DNA from: Oenanthe sinensis
Lineage: Eukaryota; Streptophyta; Magnoliopsida; Apiales; Apiaceae
DNA: 64,000 nucleotides
Direction of reading: 5' to 3'
NCBI GenBank assembly: GCA_028671895.1
Contig: CM053801.1
Coordinates: 17,645,375-17,709,374 of the forward strand
Made by a program: the position numbers and the translations under genes. Shown here in pieces: positions 1-12,700 of the stretch (the stretch's first letter is position 1; each line of letters starts with the position of its first letter). Under the pieces are notes generated by a model. That model saw only the letters and a program-made list of their open reading frames with translations, made no database searches and was not told the DNA's origin.

Positions 1-453
1 GACACACGACGATCTACTTCTGGATACTGTGTCTATCTAGGTGACAATCTTATATCATGGTCTGCTAAACGACAGGCTACTTTATCGCGCTCAAGCGCGG
101 AGGCCGAGTACCGCGGCGTCGCAAACGTCGTGGCCGAGTCCTGTTGGCTTAGGAACTTACTCCTTGAGCTCCACTGCCCCATCAAGCAAGCCACAGTTGT
201 ATATTGTGACAACGTGAGTGCTATATACCTCTCGGGAAATCCTGTCAATCACCAACGAACCAAGCACATTGAGATGGATATACACTTTGTTCGTGAAAAG
301 GTTGCTCTCGGTCAAGTTCGAGTTCTTCACGTGCCTTCACGATATCAATATGCAGATATCTTTACTAAAGGCCTACCAAAACCTTTATTTGACGACTTCC
401 GTTCCAGTCTAAGCATTCGGCCTCCTCCCGCTTCAACTGCGGGGGTGTATTAG
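1..453 (+). CDS. Copia retrotransposon polyprotein, C-terminal RNase H fragment (partial)
   Basis: The frame is open from base 1 to the TAG at 451-453 and continues to the left of the window. Visible motifs are those of the Copia RNase H: RRSTSGYCVYLG, SAEAEYRG, a CDN followed by the NHQRTKHIEMD block, and the terminal ADIFTKGLP. In an intact element this domain degrades the RNA of the RNA/DNA hybrid during reverse transcription. The fragment has no frame break and is followed directly by a G-rich polypurine-like stretch and LTR-like sequence, which fits the 3' end of a plus-strand element. The base composition is clearly more GC-rich than the flanking DNA. The NPVNHQRTKHIEMD variant is typical of plant Copia elements; I do not assign a lineage. 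Confidence 0.9.
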   Translation, partial: DTRRSTSGYCVYLGDNLISWSAKRQATLSRSSAEAEYRGVANVVAESCWLRNLLLELHCPIKQATVVYCDNVSAIYLSGNPVNHQRTKHIEMDIHFVREKVALGQVRVLHVPSRYQYADIFTKGLPKPLFDDFRSSLSIRPPPASTAGVY

Positions 454-705
454 AATATGTAAATATTTATGAGCATGATTCTCTCCTATCATTAGAATAT
501 GTAAATATTTATGAGCATGATTCTCTCCTATTATTATGTAAATTAGCTACTGTATCTCCGTATGTATAGCTGGAGAATAGTAATCTGTTATAGTTATTCT
601 AGGTAACTACAACTTGTAATATGTGTATATATACCAGGAGAAAATGAATGCAATGGCAAGGAATATATTTCCATCAGTTTTAATCTTTTAATTCAAAACC
701 CATCA
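446..705 (+). mobile_element. Probable 3' LTR of the left-edge Copia element (right boundary approximate)
   Basis: A purine-rich GCGGGGG tract (about 439-445) ends at a TG at 446, the expected PPT/LTR junction just after the pol stop. The sequence contains a direct 42-bp duplication and a TATATATACC-like box near 628. The right end is not fixed: CA dinucleotides at 674-675 or 704-705 are both possible, and the 5' LTR needed for comparison lies outside the window. Confidence 0.6.
449..532 (+). repeat. Two-copy 42-bp tandem repeat in the LTR
   Basis: The unit beginning ATTAGAATATGTAAAT occurs at 449-490 and again at 491-532, almost identically. It sits at the very start of the putative LTR, so it either duplicates the U3 end or marks slippage during reverse transcription. 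Confidence 0.85.
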
Positions 706-1149
706 ATCGTTACTTTATACAATAAAACCTTTATAAATTAATAATGTAGGAACCGACAAATTTTATTAATTTATCGAGATTATTAATTAATAAAGTTAAA
801 ATATGTACTGTTACTATTATATTGGGATAAAAATTCGAAAATATTAATTTATCATTTATTAATTAATCAAGATTTTACAATATATACTCATGTAAAAAAA
901 TCACAATGCCACATTAATTGTTTAAATATAAATATTAAAAAATATATTTATTTTTTTTGAAAAGGACAAATAACCAGGGAAAAGCCTAAAAAGTCCTAAC
1001 AGACCTTCAAGGTCCCTTACAAAATTTAGTAAATAATTTCATCTACCATTCTTTGAAAGAAAAAATATATACTCCCAAGATTCCATCTACCCAAAAAAAT
1101 TCAAAAAAGATTCCCCTAGATAACCAACTACCCGCCATTTATTGTGTGT
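706..1149. other. AT-rich intergenic DNA upstream of the isomerase gene
   Basis: No coding or repeat structure is recognisable. The last part should contain the promoter of the downstream isomerase gene. Confidence 0.6.
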
Positions 1150-1157
1150 TATAAAAA
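1150..1157 (+). promoter_or_regulatory. Candidate TATA box of the arabinose-5-phosphate isomerase gene
   Basis: TATAAAAA lies 70-78 bp upstream of the ATG at 1228. That is a plausible distance for a short plant 5' leader. Confidence 0.5.
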
Positions 1158-1227
1158 CCCCTGCTGAGCCTTCTTCCCAAAATCGGATCTTTAACTGTAA
1201 TTCGGATCCTAATTGAAGATCCGAAAA

Positions 1228-3367
1228 ATGGGTTCTCTTTCTTCCTACTCAGATCTCTCAATTCAAGAAACCCAATTCAACATTGATCCCAATAATCTCC
1301 TTAATCTCTTCAATTCCCAACAAAAGTACCTGAATTATTTTTTCAAAAATCTTGATCTTTCTCAAACCCTAATTTTTACCCAAACCCTTTTGAATTCCAA
1401 TGGCACTATCTTCTTTTCTGGCATCGGTAAATCAGGTTTTGTGGCCCAAAAGATTTCACAGACTCTTGTTTCTCTCGGTATTCGAGCCGGGTTTTTGTCA
1501 CCTGTTGATGCTCTACATGGTGACATTGGAATCTTGAATGGGAATGATATCCTGGTTTTGTTTAGTAAGAGTGGTAATACTGAGGAGTTGTTGAAATTGG
1601 TGCCTTGTGTTAAGGCTAAAGGGGTTTATTTGATTTCTGTTACTTCTCTTGAGAGTAATGCTCTGAGGGGTGTTTGTGATTTTAATGTGTTTTTGCCTTT
1701 GGAGAGGGAGTTGTGTCCTTTTGATTTGGCTCCGGTTACGTCCACTGCCATTCAGATGGTTTTTGGGGATACCGTGGCTATTGCGATGATGGGTGCTAGG
1801 AAGTTGAGTAAGAATGAGTATGCTTCCAATCATCCGGCTGGGAGGATCGGTAAAAGTTTGATTTTTAAGGTTGGTGAGGTTTTATTTTATATGTATAGTA
1901 CATTTTAGATTTGGAGGTACATTGTGCTATAATTTTTTAATTCAAGGGCATACCTTTTGTTTTGCTGGTCAATACCACTTCATAGGTGACACTAGAAAAT
2001 ATGTTCACTGAAATTAAAATCGTTATCGTAGAGTGTGGTCGTGTCATTTTAAGCAATATATAAACAAAAAGGAAAAAAGAAGAATCATTTCATGCATTTG
2101 AGATTAATCTTGAATGACGTAACTGCACACTTGTATTTGTGGACATCATAGTAATTAAATTTGGTTGTAAATATTAATTTTGTGCAGTTATATAAGGAAA
2201 TCATGGCTCTTAATAGTAAATTTCTTGTCAGATTTTAATGTATATAGAACATATTTTTTGCTGCTGAAATGTTTCTGTTAGCTGGTTGTCGGAGTTAATG
2301 CCTGCACAATATTTAATTGTTTCAAAAAAAAGATTTTATATTTGCACTGGCTTGAATAGATTTTTTTATGTTTCAGGTGAAGGATGTTATGAAAAAACAA
2401 GGAGAACTTCCGATCTGCAAGGAAGGTGACTTAATAATGGATCAGCTGGTAGAGCTAACTAGCAAAGGATGTGGGTGCCTTCTTATTGTTTCTGAGAAAA
2501 ACCACCTAATCGGCACATTCACCGATGGTGATTTGAGGCGGACGCTAAAATCTAGTGGGGAGGGAATTTTTAAGATGACAGTGGGTGAGATGTGCAATAG
2601 GTAATAATGCTATTTCCTTCTCTATTTTTTTTTCTATGAATTGTTTTTTAGAGTACAATATATCTGTTGATACATCCTGTGGTTCAAATTCTAAGGACTT
2701 GCTTATTAATCGATGTGAGTAAGATCACAGACATGGTTACTCGAATTCCCGGTCATTATATTTCCATAGTTGTTTTCACCCAAATTCTCATATTAATAAT
2801 GCTGTCGGTCTAGAACAAAACAAGGGAGCATATGTATATGAAAATTTAACGAAAAAAAGTATGCTTGAGTTATAGCTACATCTGTACATACCGATACAAA
2901 AAAAAACTAATGCAAAATCTGTTAGAAAAGTGAAATATGGGAAGGGCCGAAGGGTAGAGCGGGAAACAAAATGAATGGAAGACGCCGGAGGGGGGGGGAT
3001 TGTGTAATTTCTACAAAAATCAATTTGGTTGATCAATATTACATTTTCTTCCTAGTCGATAGAATCGTGTGTATCTTTTTACTAGACTTCTACACCACGC
3101 TGCTGGTACATTTCCTTAAATAGTTGAAATCACTTGTGTTTTCGAACAGTGCCTTTTTAGAATTTTTAGTCTTGATGTGTGTTTAAGGGTTTGCCTTTAT
3201 CAATTCTCAGGCACCCTAGGACGATTGGGCCAGACTTCATGGCAGTTGAGGCAATGCAGAGGATGGAATCTCCGCCTTCTCCAGTTCAATTCTTGCCAGT
3301 CATAAATCATCAGAACGTCCTTATTGGTATTGTTACGCTACATGGTTTGGTCTCAGCTGGCTTGTAA
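1228..3367 (+). CDS. SETH3: Arabinose-5-phosphate isomerase (SIS + 2 CBS domains), 3 exons
   Basis: The coding exons are 1228..1869, 2377..2600 and 3211..3367, giving 340 residues without a break. Junctions are AAG|GTTGGT, TTTCAG|GTG, ATAG|GTAATA and TCTCAG|GCA. The enzyme interconverts ribulose-5-phosphate and arabinose-5-phosphate, the first step towards KDO, a sugar of the pectin rhamnogalacturonan II. The SIS domain (about residues 40-215) shows SGIGKSG (K68), LHGD (H97), SKSGNTEE, a DLAP-TST loop and NHPAGRIG (H202); these match the conserved Lys and His positions of the KdsD/KpsF/GutQ family. Exon 2 encodes CBS domain 1 (KDVMKK to GEMCNR) and exon 3 encodes CBS domain 2, ending LIGIVTLHGLVSAGL. 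The start ATG was chosen because it opens MGSLSS, as I recall for plant homologues; an in-frame TTG upstream is not needed. In Arabidopsis the homologue is SETH3. No transit peptide is evident. Confidence 0.93.
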
Positions 3368-3551
3368 ATGTTGTATGCTTTCTTTTGTTGATCAGTGTTT
3401 GTAAGTTTACCATATACTAAGGTTGTGTATCTATTCTTTTATATAATCTATTAAAAAAAAGAAGGTGAAGATTCAGGTACATACTTGAATACTTCTCGTC
3501 ATTGCAATGACAGTCTATGTTTAGAACTGTAGATGTATTGCAGTTTTGATC

Positions 3552-3557
3552 AATAAA
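3552..3557 (+). terminator. Candidate polyadenylation signal of the isomerase gene
   Basis: AATAAA lies about 185 bp downstream of the stop codon. Confidence 0.45.
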
Positions 3558-3625
3558 CGTCTGAAGACTACTTTCTGATCATAAGTTGTACACTCAGTTA
3601 CTCATGTTCAATCCGAAGTTGCAGA

Positions 3626-3675
3626 CCCCCCCCCCCCCCCCCCACCCACAAACCCAAAAAAAAAAAAAAAAAAAA
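3626..3675. repeat. Poly(C)18 followed by poly(A)20
   Basis: An uninterrupted run of 18 C (3626-3643) is followed after 12 bases by 20 A (3656-3675). Long pure C runs are rare in plant DNA, and the run lengths may be affected by sequencing error. Confidence 0.9.
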
Positions 3676-6600
3676 CTAACAATTCCTCTCCATGTGTCTT
3701 GTTGTCTTGTTTCTTGAATATCAAATTTAAAAAAATGGTTCTCTAATATGTCCTTTTCTCTTTCATCACTAACCAATGTAGTAAATCACTTTTGTATGTA
3801 TGCATTATTTATTATTATTTGCGTTGCTATAACTCATATATACATAAAACCAAGAAAAAAACATAATAAGACACTGGAACACTCGTCATTTCCAGTTGAA
3901 GAGAGATATAAATCATACTATTTAGGTTTTACAGGTCTACTGTATACCGACCTTTAAAGGCTGAACTAACACATAATGTATCTTCTCAAGTAGTTAAGTT
4001 ATCAAGTTTTATTGAATTAGGATATTTCCAGTATGAGCATAAGCTGCATAATGTTCTATCATGGTACTGCCTCCATTACAGTTTCCTTTCAATGTTTCTG
4101 ATTATCTGCAAAATTGTCCGGGACCATGTAATTGGGTATGGATTAGAAACTTTCTTGATGCTTTTTCTGTAGCATATGAATTTGGTCTTTGTTCCTTTTA
4201 TTTTCAATTGTAACAGAATATATATAGTTAGTTTAGAGGTAGCATCTAGTTCATTTGTTTAGCTTTTTGTGTTATTGCTCTTATCCTCTGTTCAATATTT
4301 ATCTAGACATTCTTTTGCCTTAATATCGCCATTGCAAATTACAATAACTTCTTTTATGAGTAATATAGTCAGTGTACCTTTGGGATTATTATATATTTAT
4401 AGTTGCAAGCATGTATGTCGTCTTCTATGTCATCTGACCTCTTGGTTTCATTGCCACTAAATGGGTTGTACTTTATTTCTAGTCATTTAAAAACGAAAAA
4501 CTAAATGTTGTACTAAGATTTACAAAGAATATGTTCTCGATATTGTTGCAGATCATTCTGCATCACAACTTCTTGTCTAGACTCTAAACAAGAGTTAAGA
4601 CTACCATGAATTCACTCTCGTCTGTTCTGAATCCGATGATCCACTAAAGCTTATGTTTACCTAAAAATTGTATGATGAACTAGAAACTTAGCAGTACGTT
4701 TTGCATGGCAGAATGTATATCAATTTTGGATAGCAAGACTATTTGATTTTTTTTATCTGAGATGTTCTGTGCATGTGTGTGGAAGATTGAGGTTGTGAAA
4801 CATTATGGGGGCATTTTCTACATTGTTAGTATCTGCTTGCCCAGACTCTGCTGTTTATGTTACTTTATTTTCTATCCTTATTTTCGATCAGGATTTGTCA
4901 AATCTGGAAACTTTGACTTAGATACATGGCATTTTATTGTGAAATAATTATATATGAAGGGCATCTACACATGGCTGCTGAGGAGTAAATTACTGGGAGA
5001 TACTTGCAGTCTATTCTTCATATTAGATGAGTGCTTTTTGTTCTGGCTGATGGCCAATTCTACCAGATAAGAGATAACAGCATCATATTGGCCACCTTAT
5101 GACGCAATAATTTACGCGACATGCTTAAGGTATGTTTTGAATATCCTTTCTTAAAAGCCAGGGTTTAATGTAAACAATCTCTGTACTGGTAAGGTATGCG
5201 TACTTCAGTTTGGTTTGAACATCATTATTTAGTGAACTGTACGCATTAATCTTATTGCTAAGTTCACAGTATAATTATGTTTGTTCCTCTGAAAAAGACT
5301 ATTTGCTTTACAAACATAGCTATATTAACTGGTTTTGTCAAATATTGTGGCGTCATGGTCCAGTATCTCAAACCGTGACTCAAGCTTGATTAGGAAAAAC
5401 ACTCCCGGATTTTTATTTTTTGCAAATTAACACAACTAGATTAAAAACATATTTGTAGAAAACCAGAAGGAAAAACATCATATATACGTACATTAATATA
5501 AATAGGCATACATAAACACATGTACACAGTACATAATCAACACAGCAGAAGTTAAGTCCACTTTGGCTCCTCTGAATGCATATGCAATACTGGAAAGTGG
5601 AACCTACTGATTTACACATGCTATATTTGTGGTACTTAAAATATTCAAGAGTTAACGTGGAGAACCAACACCAAAGTAGCTTTAATTACTATAATAATCT
5701 AAGCATAAAGGGTCACTAATTAAATACAGTATATAATGCAGATAAATTGAGGCATAAAATTTTACCAAGTAGGAAGTAAAATACATTTCTTTTTGTTAGT
5801 ATTGTATCTTACAATATATAATATAAAACCTTAAAGAAAGAAAATATTTAATATTCAATTTTGACTAGTTTATAAAACATATTAATTGTGACAAAACAAA
5901 ACAAAAGATTGGTATGTCACCCATGTGAAAATTGTTCACAAACGCATTTGATATCAAAGTTAATGAAATGACGCATGTAACAAATCATGAGCTAGATTGC
6001 TTAGATCATGGTCTGAACCAACAGGGACATTAATGTTCTCAAAGACTTCTGAGCTGTAAAATTCATTGTTATTGTACTAATAATAAACATATAGTTGTTG
6101 ATGACAAAGTTGGAATGAAATTTATGGCTATAATGTGTGTATTGCCCACTTGATAAGTAGTGTTTAAGCACTTTGTTCCAATCATACAACTCAGAAAATC
6201 TCTCTTATATGCAATTGGAAGCATCACTTGCTGAAAATTACCCTGTTAGCTAGATGACCCCATTTGATAAAAGGTAAAATACTGGTAATGTTAGTTGAGA
6301 TGGGTTTAATAATTGGAGTATTACTCATTGAAAGTTTGATTTTAATCGGTTCGGTAATTCGGGCTCAAAGTAAAATTTATAATTATATTTTTTTTAAATT
6401 TCCACATTGAAAAAATTAGTTGTAAAATTTATCGCATCGCTAAAAGCTCTTGTATCAAACAAAATACTTTGATAGTCAAGTTTCTGTTCTTCATTCAAAG
6501 AATTCATTTGCCTATATTTTTGTTTACGGTGTTCATAATGCGATATGGATTATGTGGTCGATTGGGTTCCTTAAACTTAAAATAAGTTATTTATTTTATT

Positions 6601-8353
6601 TTTAATTTTTTACATATTTTCATTTTTTTTAAGGATAAATATTTATTTTAGAATTTTAAAATCAAATATTATCTTCAAAATAAAAAATAAATTATTTATT
6701 TTCAAAAAGAGTACATACATACCTATTTTTTTCCAAAAATAAGGATTTATTTTCAAAAAATAAGTGCGGTCAAGTCCTATATGTATATATCACTACCTCC
6801 CTGACATTCTCTTAAAAATTGACAAATTATTGTACTTGTATGTATTGAGTTGCTGTTATTCCACGGAGTCGGTGAGCTAGCCTGATCCCGTGATTCTTTT
6901 GAGTTTCTACTAACACCAATATTACTTTCTTTGGTTTACTCCTCGACTCTTTTTAAGACAACATTCTTGGCAATTTATTTATTTACAAGAATACGCGCGA
7001 TAGTTCACTTGTTAAATTTTCGATATTGCCATGTGCCAGCAACAATGATATTTCGTACATTTAAGGTCCAAACGAAAATCATTTTAAAAAAATAGAAAAT
7101 GTACTTAATATTTAGGTGATAAAAAGGCACCAAAAATATTCATCTTCATTTATATTCAAATCCTATAACTTTATAATGATGAAAATAAGTGACAGAATTA
7201 CTCTAGAAAATTCGATGTTAAAAGTTAATTCCTAATTTCTAAGAACTATCATAAGCTTGATATTAGCACAGTGGAAGTTGGATTATTCATTCTTTATTTA
7301 CTTTGTTTTTAGATTTTAGATTTTCTGGATATTCTCCGCTGACTAATATATTAAAAAGTTGTATTATCCTACATGATTAGTAGAATAGAAGCTCCTGCAC
7401 CGCTGCACGAAGCATTTTTTCTTGAGCCATCCTAATCCAGGCATCATTACAGAATAAAGTTGGATTCTCTATATAGAGAATGTGATGAATAATGCATATT
7501 ATTATATTCACAAAATTGTTTTGTAGTATATCGATTTTATTGTGCCTGTGGGGTCGGGACAGCATGACCCTATTTGAAAATTAGATGTCTGGGAAAATAT
7601 CAGAGGTTTGAGTTATATAAGAGGTTTGACCATGTGAATTGTCTATAATTGATATTTGGTAGTTAACGGATTGAAATAGCGGTTTGGATTCAAAAAATTA
7701 ATTTTCAAAAAACTACTTGGATGAACTTTCAATTAGAGGATTGATATGTGTCTAGTTAAAATACAAAAAATTACTCAAATAGCTATTTAGCAAACAATTT
7801 CATACGAAACAGCTAATTCAATCTGCTACTCAAAATAGCTACTTCAATCAGCTAGTTAAAACAACTAATTTAATCTGCTAACAACTAATCGCTAATTGTC
7901 AAATATGACCCATATCTAATTAATGCTGTAAATGCATGCTCATCACCAACCTTTTCTGTTTCTGCATTCGATTTTTATAACTTGGAAAAGTTAAGTCTCT
8001 GAATAGAGTCAGAAACGACTGTCCGAACGATCGGCTTTAAAAAAACGATTAATTTTAAGTAAATCCGATTGAAAAAGGGGTGATCGATTTTAATTAAAAT
8101 TGATCGGCTTTACTCTTAACCAATGTTAACTTTTATTGACCCCACAATTCTGACATGGCAGTGGGCTAACACACGTGTCACTGTCACATAAGAAAAAACT
8201 CAATCCAAAATCGATCGTTAAAACCGACTACTGGTCAGTTGGTTTTACTTGAACCCGATCGTATGTGCAAAAACGGTTGAGTTTGAGTTGACCCTTATTA
8301 ACCCCCACAATGCTGATGTGGCAGTGAGCTTATTGATCCGCATTTAAAATGCA
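3676..8353. other. Gene-poor AT-rich intergenic DNA
   Basis: Only short open frames without recognisable domains occur here. A stretch at about 7560-7920 begins GACCCTATTTGAAAATTAG and ends with a roughly inverted CTAATTGTCAAATATGACCC. It may be an old MITE, but the arms are too degenerate to call. No RNA gene was recognised. Confidence 0.6.
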
Positions 8354-8358
8354 CTAAG

Positions 8359-9557
8359 TGTGAAACAATCTACCAAAAACATAATAATAAATTACAAGTG
8401 ATTGTGTGTGCAAGGAACAAAGTAGTGTATGACAATAAGCAAATTGTTAAAGAGAAGGGATAAGAAATAGATGATGTTTCGAGTCCAGTGCGGAACTGTC
8501 TCCTTAAAACTATTTCGTCTCTCACCGTATGTTTAAGTCGATAGCCTCCGAGGATAAAACGAGAACACGATGATGTCACGAAGAACAGTACCTTCAGCGA
8601 GCTTGAATAGAGCAAGAAAACTATCACCAGGAAGAGGACGGCTGTGTTTAGGATTTAGGACAGAAGATTAACTTGCTTAAACCTAAAACCGAATGAGATG
8701 AATATATAGACTGGGAAAACTTGTGCGCTACATAATTTCCTTAATTATCACGCGTTAATTAATAAAGGAAATCGGTTGTCAAAATCAATTCGTAATCAAT
8801 TTCGAATTAATAATAATACTTATTATTAAAATAAAATAACGAATTATCATATTTAGCCAAGGCACAGTGGAAATTCGACAGCAGCTTTGAATTCACTGTC
8901 GACAGCAAGTTTTCTGACAGTAACTCTAAGTTTACTGTCAAGCACGACAGTAAGTTTTCTGACAGTAACTCTGAGTTTACTGTCAAGCACGACAGCAAGT
9001 TTCATACCGTGATAGCAACTTTGCCCGCCGAGTTTACGACTTCCTTGACAGCAACTTTGAAATGAGTTAAGCAATTCTGACAGTAACTTTGCAAGTTTGC
9101 AAAACTGGTCCGGATTTATTCCCCCAAAATTTTGCTGCATTCGTGTCCGCAGGTCGCCCACGCGGAAAGCCCAAAGGCTTGCGAAACCACGAATTTGTCC
9201 TCGAAATCCCATGATTTGCACCCCTTGCGCGCACGTGGGTGGTGGAGAAATACCATACTAACGCATCTTAAACACTACATAAGTGTTCTACTATATAAAG
9301 GCATGGAAAACTCTTTTCCAATTCAATGTGGGATTCAAGTTCTCATTTCTAGATTTCCACTTTCAAGGTACCAACTTTGGATAATCATATCTCATCGATT
9401 CCTTGATCATTTTGAATACTTAAATATGCGTTGGAAAGCTCTCTCGAAGACGAACGTACTCCAACCATAACTTGTTGCGCGCACGCAATCAAGAAGCATT
9501 CAAACTTAGGCTCAAAATGACTTGATAATATGGGGCTTCTACCCACATTTTCCAACA
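8359..9557. mobile_element. Solo LTR, 1199 bp, with 5-bp target site duplication CTAAG
   Basis: The segment starts TGTGAAAC and ends TTCCAACA, so it has TG...CA termini. It is flanked by CTAAG at 8354-8358 and again at 9558-9562. No internal retroelement coding region, PBS or second LTR is present, as expected after recombination between two LTRs. A TATATAAAGG motif lies at about 9291-9300 on the plus strand. Read on the minus strand the segment starts TGTTGGAAAA, a common LTR start, so the orientation is not settled. The interior carries 45-bp repeats and a locally GC-rich part (about 9140-9245). Confidence 0.85.
8901..9005. repeat. 45-bp tandem repeat inside the solo LTR
   Basis: Units beginning GACAGCAAGTTTTCTGACAG start at 8901 and 8946, and a third partial unit starts at 8991. 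Related GACAGTAAC/GACAGCAAC pieces continue to about 9085. The repeated core contains CTGTC/GACAG inverted pairs. Confidence 0.85.
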
Positions 9558-9703
9558 CTAAGTACCTAATATTTCTAATTATACTTATAAAATGGAGCGA
9601 GTTTGGGAGAATTTTCGAGGTACTTAGAAGATTTTATTGATAATTTAAAATTTGTAGATATTCGCATAATATCTTTTATCTATATTAAAAAAAGTTAAAT
9701 TTG

Positions 9704-9706
<3 letters not shown>

Positions 9707-9761
<55 letters not shown>
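9707..9761. repeat. (TA)n microsatellite, about 55 bp
   Basis: Uninterrupted TA repeats. Confidence 0.95.
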
Positions 9762-9764
<3 letters not shown>

Positions 9765-12700
9765 GAAACTGTGCATGGTATAATGTAATAGTTGTTAAAA
9801 AAATTCTACTTTCTTTAGGCAAAAAAAAAAAGTAATCCCCATCTGCAATTACGTTTTGTTTTGTTATTATACTTCTGTTTTCATTGGAGTACAAATTAGC
9901 ATTCAGGCTTTTAACGTACTAAATAATTATTTTTAATTGTATAATTTTGATATACATATAAAAGTACATTTTAGTTATTTGTGGTTATTTAGAATAATAT
10001 TAAATGTAAAATTATTAATATAAAAGCCAACAATCTTGCCAACTAAAATGATCCAACCTCGATCAATATATAGTGGTCATGCCTCCATTTAACCATTCTT
10101 TGTCGAATTTTGATTGATTAAACGTTCGATTAAGATTTTTTTTCTTGTAAAGCAAGTCATAAACACACGCCAAGGCTAATAATAAAGCTGATTTCCAGCC
10201 CTTACGGTATGAGCAATAAATCTCATGTAATTCGGACTCAAATCAATCATGCATTTTACATTACATTATTATTCATAACATTTCGTCTGGTTACCTTTCT
10301 AAAAAATTAAGTGGGCGGCGTGGTCCTATATATATCTTTTCTTTGTATAATTTTGCCGTCATCTATACTCTATAGTCATGAAATATTGTGCAATGTATTC
10401 CCTTGTCTATTAGAAGAATTAAGATATTGAAGAAATACTTATATGATTATAGGCTTCTAATCACCTAATAAACTCTAAGTCTTTACTAAATATTAATTGG
10501 TAATATTGAAATACTTGTTAATTGTGCTACAACTAAATATATCTGTTTATCTAAATAAATACATTGCCTGGAAATTTAACCAAATTATTTCTCCCAAGAC
10601 TCTTGCTATGATTTAGTACATAATAATTAGCAAAATATACAGTAATTAATTAGAGGATGTAGTACCATTATATAGATAATTCTCCAATAAAATGGAGTCT
10701 AAAATTAAATCCAAACCACAACTCAAAAACAAACTTCAATCATTGATGAATCCAATAAAACCAAACATGATCATATGGGTCAAAATCAAGTAAAAATTCA
10801 AACCACAATCTAGCTCACACTCGAAGCACCAAGTATTTCAAAAGTCAACAAACTACTCATAGGGAGGAAGACTATTGATATATAAAAGTAGCAAGCTCCA
10901 CTTTCCCAACACTAATATGATCCAATACGAAACCATCGGTGATATCTTACCTCATGAGCGTTATGGTCATGTTGGTTCATAAAAAAAGTCAATGGTACTA
11001 GTTTATTTTTCTTTTTAATTCTTTACATTCTGAACCCCTGCCAATCTTTATATTAATGCTGCATGCAACTGCAACTGCAACTGCAGCCTGCAGACAGATA
11101 AGTCTTTGGATTGCGGAAGATCGATGATATATATCACACAAGGATAATGTCAATCTTGAAGAACACACACGTAGCCCACTTTTTTAAGTACATTTTTGAT
11201 TTATGTGCAGTGTACATGTACTAGCATATCTACTTTTCATCTTGGTTTCGAGTCGGGGAATAATCATAGTTTTGTTGTGGTCCTTTTTCTTTTACTTGTT
11301 CAGTTTCTACAGGTATGGTCATCTCATCCACCATAACTACTCTTTCACCACTCATATTTGGATTCTCATTACTTTAATTTGTGTTCACTTTAATTGTTTT
11401 GTACATACATTCTTTGACAAGGATGATTATGTACTTGATCACACATTCCCCATACTAATTAATTGTACCAGCCTATTAATTACCTATATACGACCCACAT
11501 TCGGTAATTGAGTGATAGATGATGGTATAAAACAAGGAGAATAATTTATTGAGAATGAAAACAAACAAACAAAAATCAGTACGTTTTAGCTAAAAATATC
11601 AGTATTTCAATATTATCTTAATTATCAAGATTTCTGACCTCATAAAAGGGTTTCTTTAAATGTACGTAGCTGAGAATTATAGATTTACAGGACGACCATC
11701 TAGAACGTGGTCAAACATTAACACAAATATACTTGACACTATGATATATTTTTTAATGTAACCGAAAATAATTCTTTTATTAATATTTAATTAATTTCAG
11801 CAGCGCTATTTTTATGTAAGACAATTCACGTTCGGTCTGGGATTCATTGTTAGTAACTTATAAGCAGAAAATTGCATAAAATTTTTAACTTCTAAGTTAA
11901 TTATAAGATGAGTCAAACAACCCCGTATCTCCCCTCACATGAGATTTCAATGAAAAATGTGAATTAAATTTTAGTATATGTTAATCTCTTAGAAATATAT
12001 ACGCATTAATGCATTATTGACTATTCAACTATAAAATAGAAATTGGACCTAGCATATTTTTAACAAAAATTTCGATTTAGTATAATTAGTTTGAAATAAG
12101 AAAGAATATATAATGGCATGATATGGAAAAACATAAACAAATGATCAAGTGACGCGTATGTTTGAAGTTGCTGTTGGTTTTTATTCTCCATTATATTGTG
12201 TTGCATCTTATAGATAGATATAGAGATGAGATGAGATGCGATTTGTTTTGTTTTTTTATTTAATTGAAGCATCAGGATTTTTTTTTCTTTTTCCGCTTTT
12301 CCTTTTTGTTTAGGGAATAAAAACATCTTTCAATTCCAATAATAAGATGGGAGTTTTCGTAAAAAAGCCTTCCATTTAGAAAATTTAATATATTTAAAGT
12401 AATTAATAAATTTCTTAATTTCAGTTTAGTGTTAATTAATCCACATACCTACTTCTGTTAATTATATGTATAACAGTTATTGAATTTATTTTACAAACTT
12501 AAATGTAAGGCCAACTTTTTTCGACGGTAAATGCAAGGCCCAGTTACAACGAGTAAAACTTCCTTTTTGTGAGTGATAATTTATGTTGTAGACGTGCGAT
12601 GTTAAATATACCTTTCACTTCGTATGCAAATTAATAACTAATTACTAATTTAGATAAAAAAAAATCTAAAAACTAATAAAATAAGTTAAAACTAATTTTT

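Noticed and set aside
7560..7920. MITE with GACCC...GGGTC ends
   Set aside because: The ends are only roughly inverse and no target duplication was found.
11203..11511. 102-codon open frame
   Set aside because: Rich in hydrophobic residues by AT bias, with no domain, no splice partners and no neighbouring gene signals.
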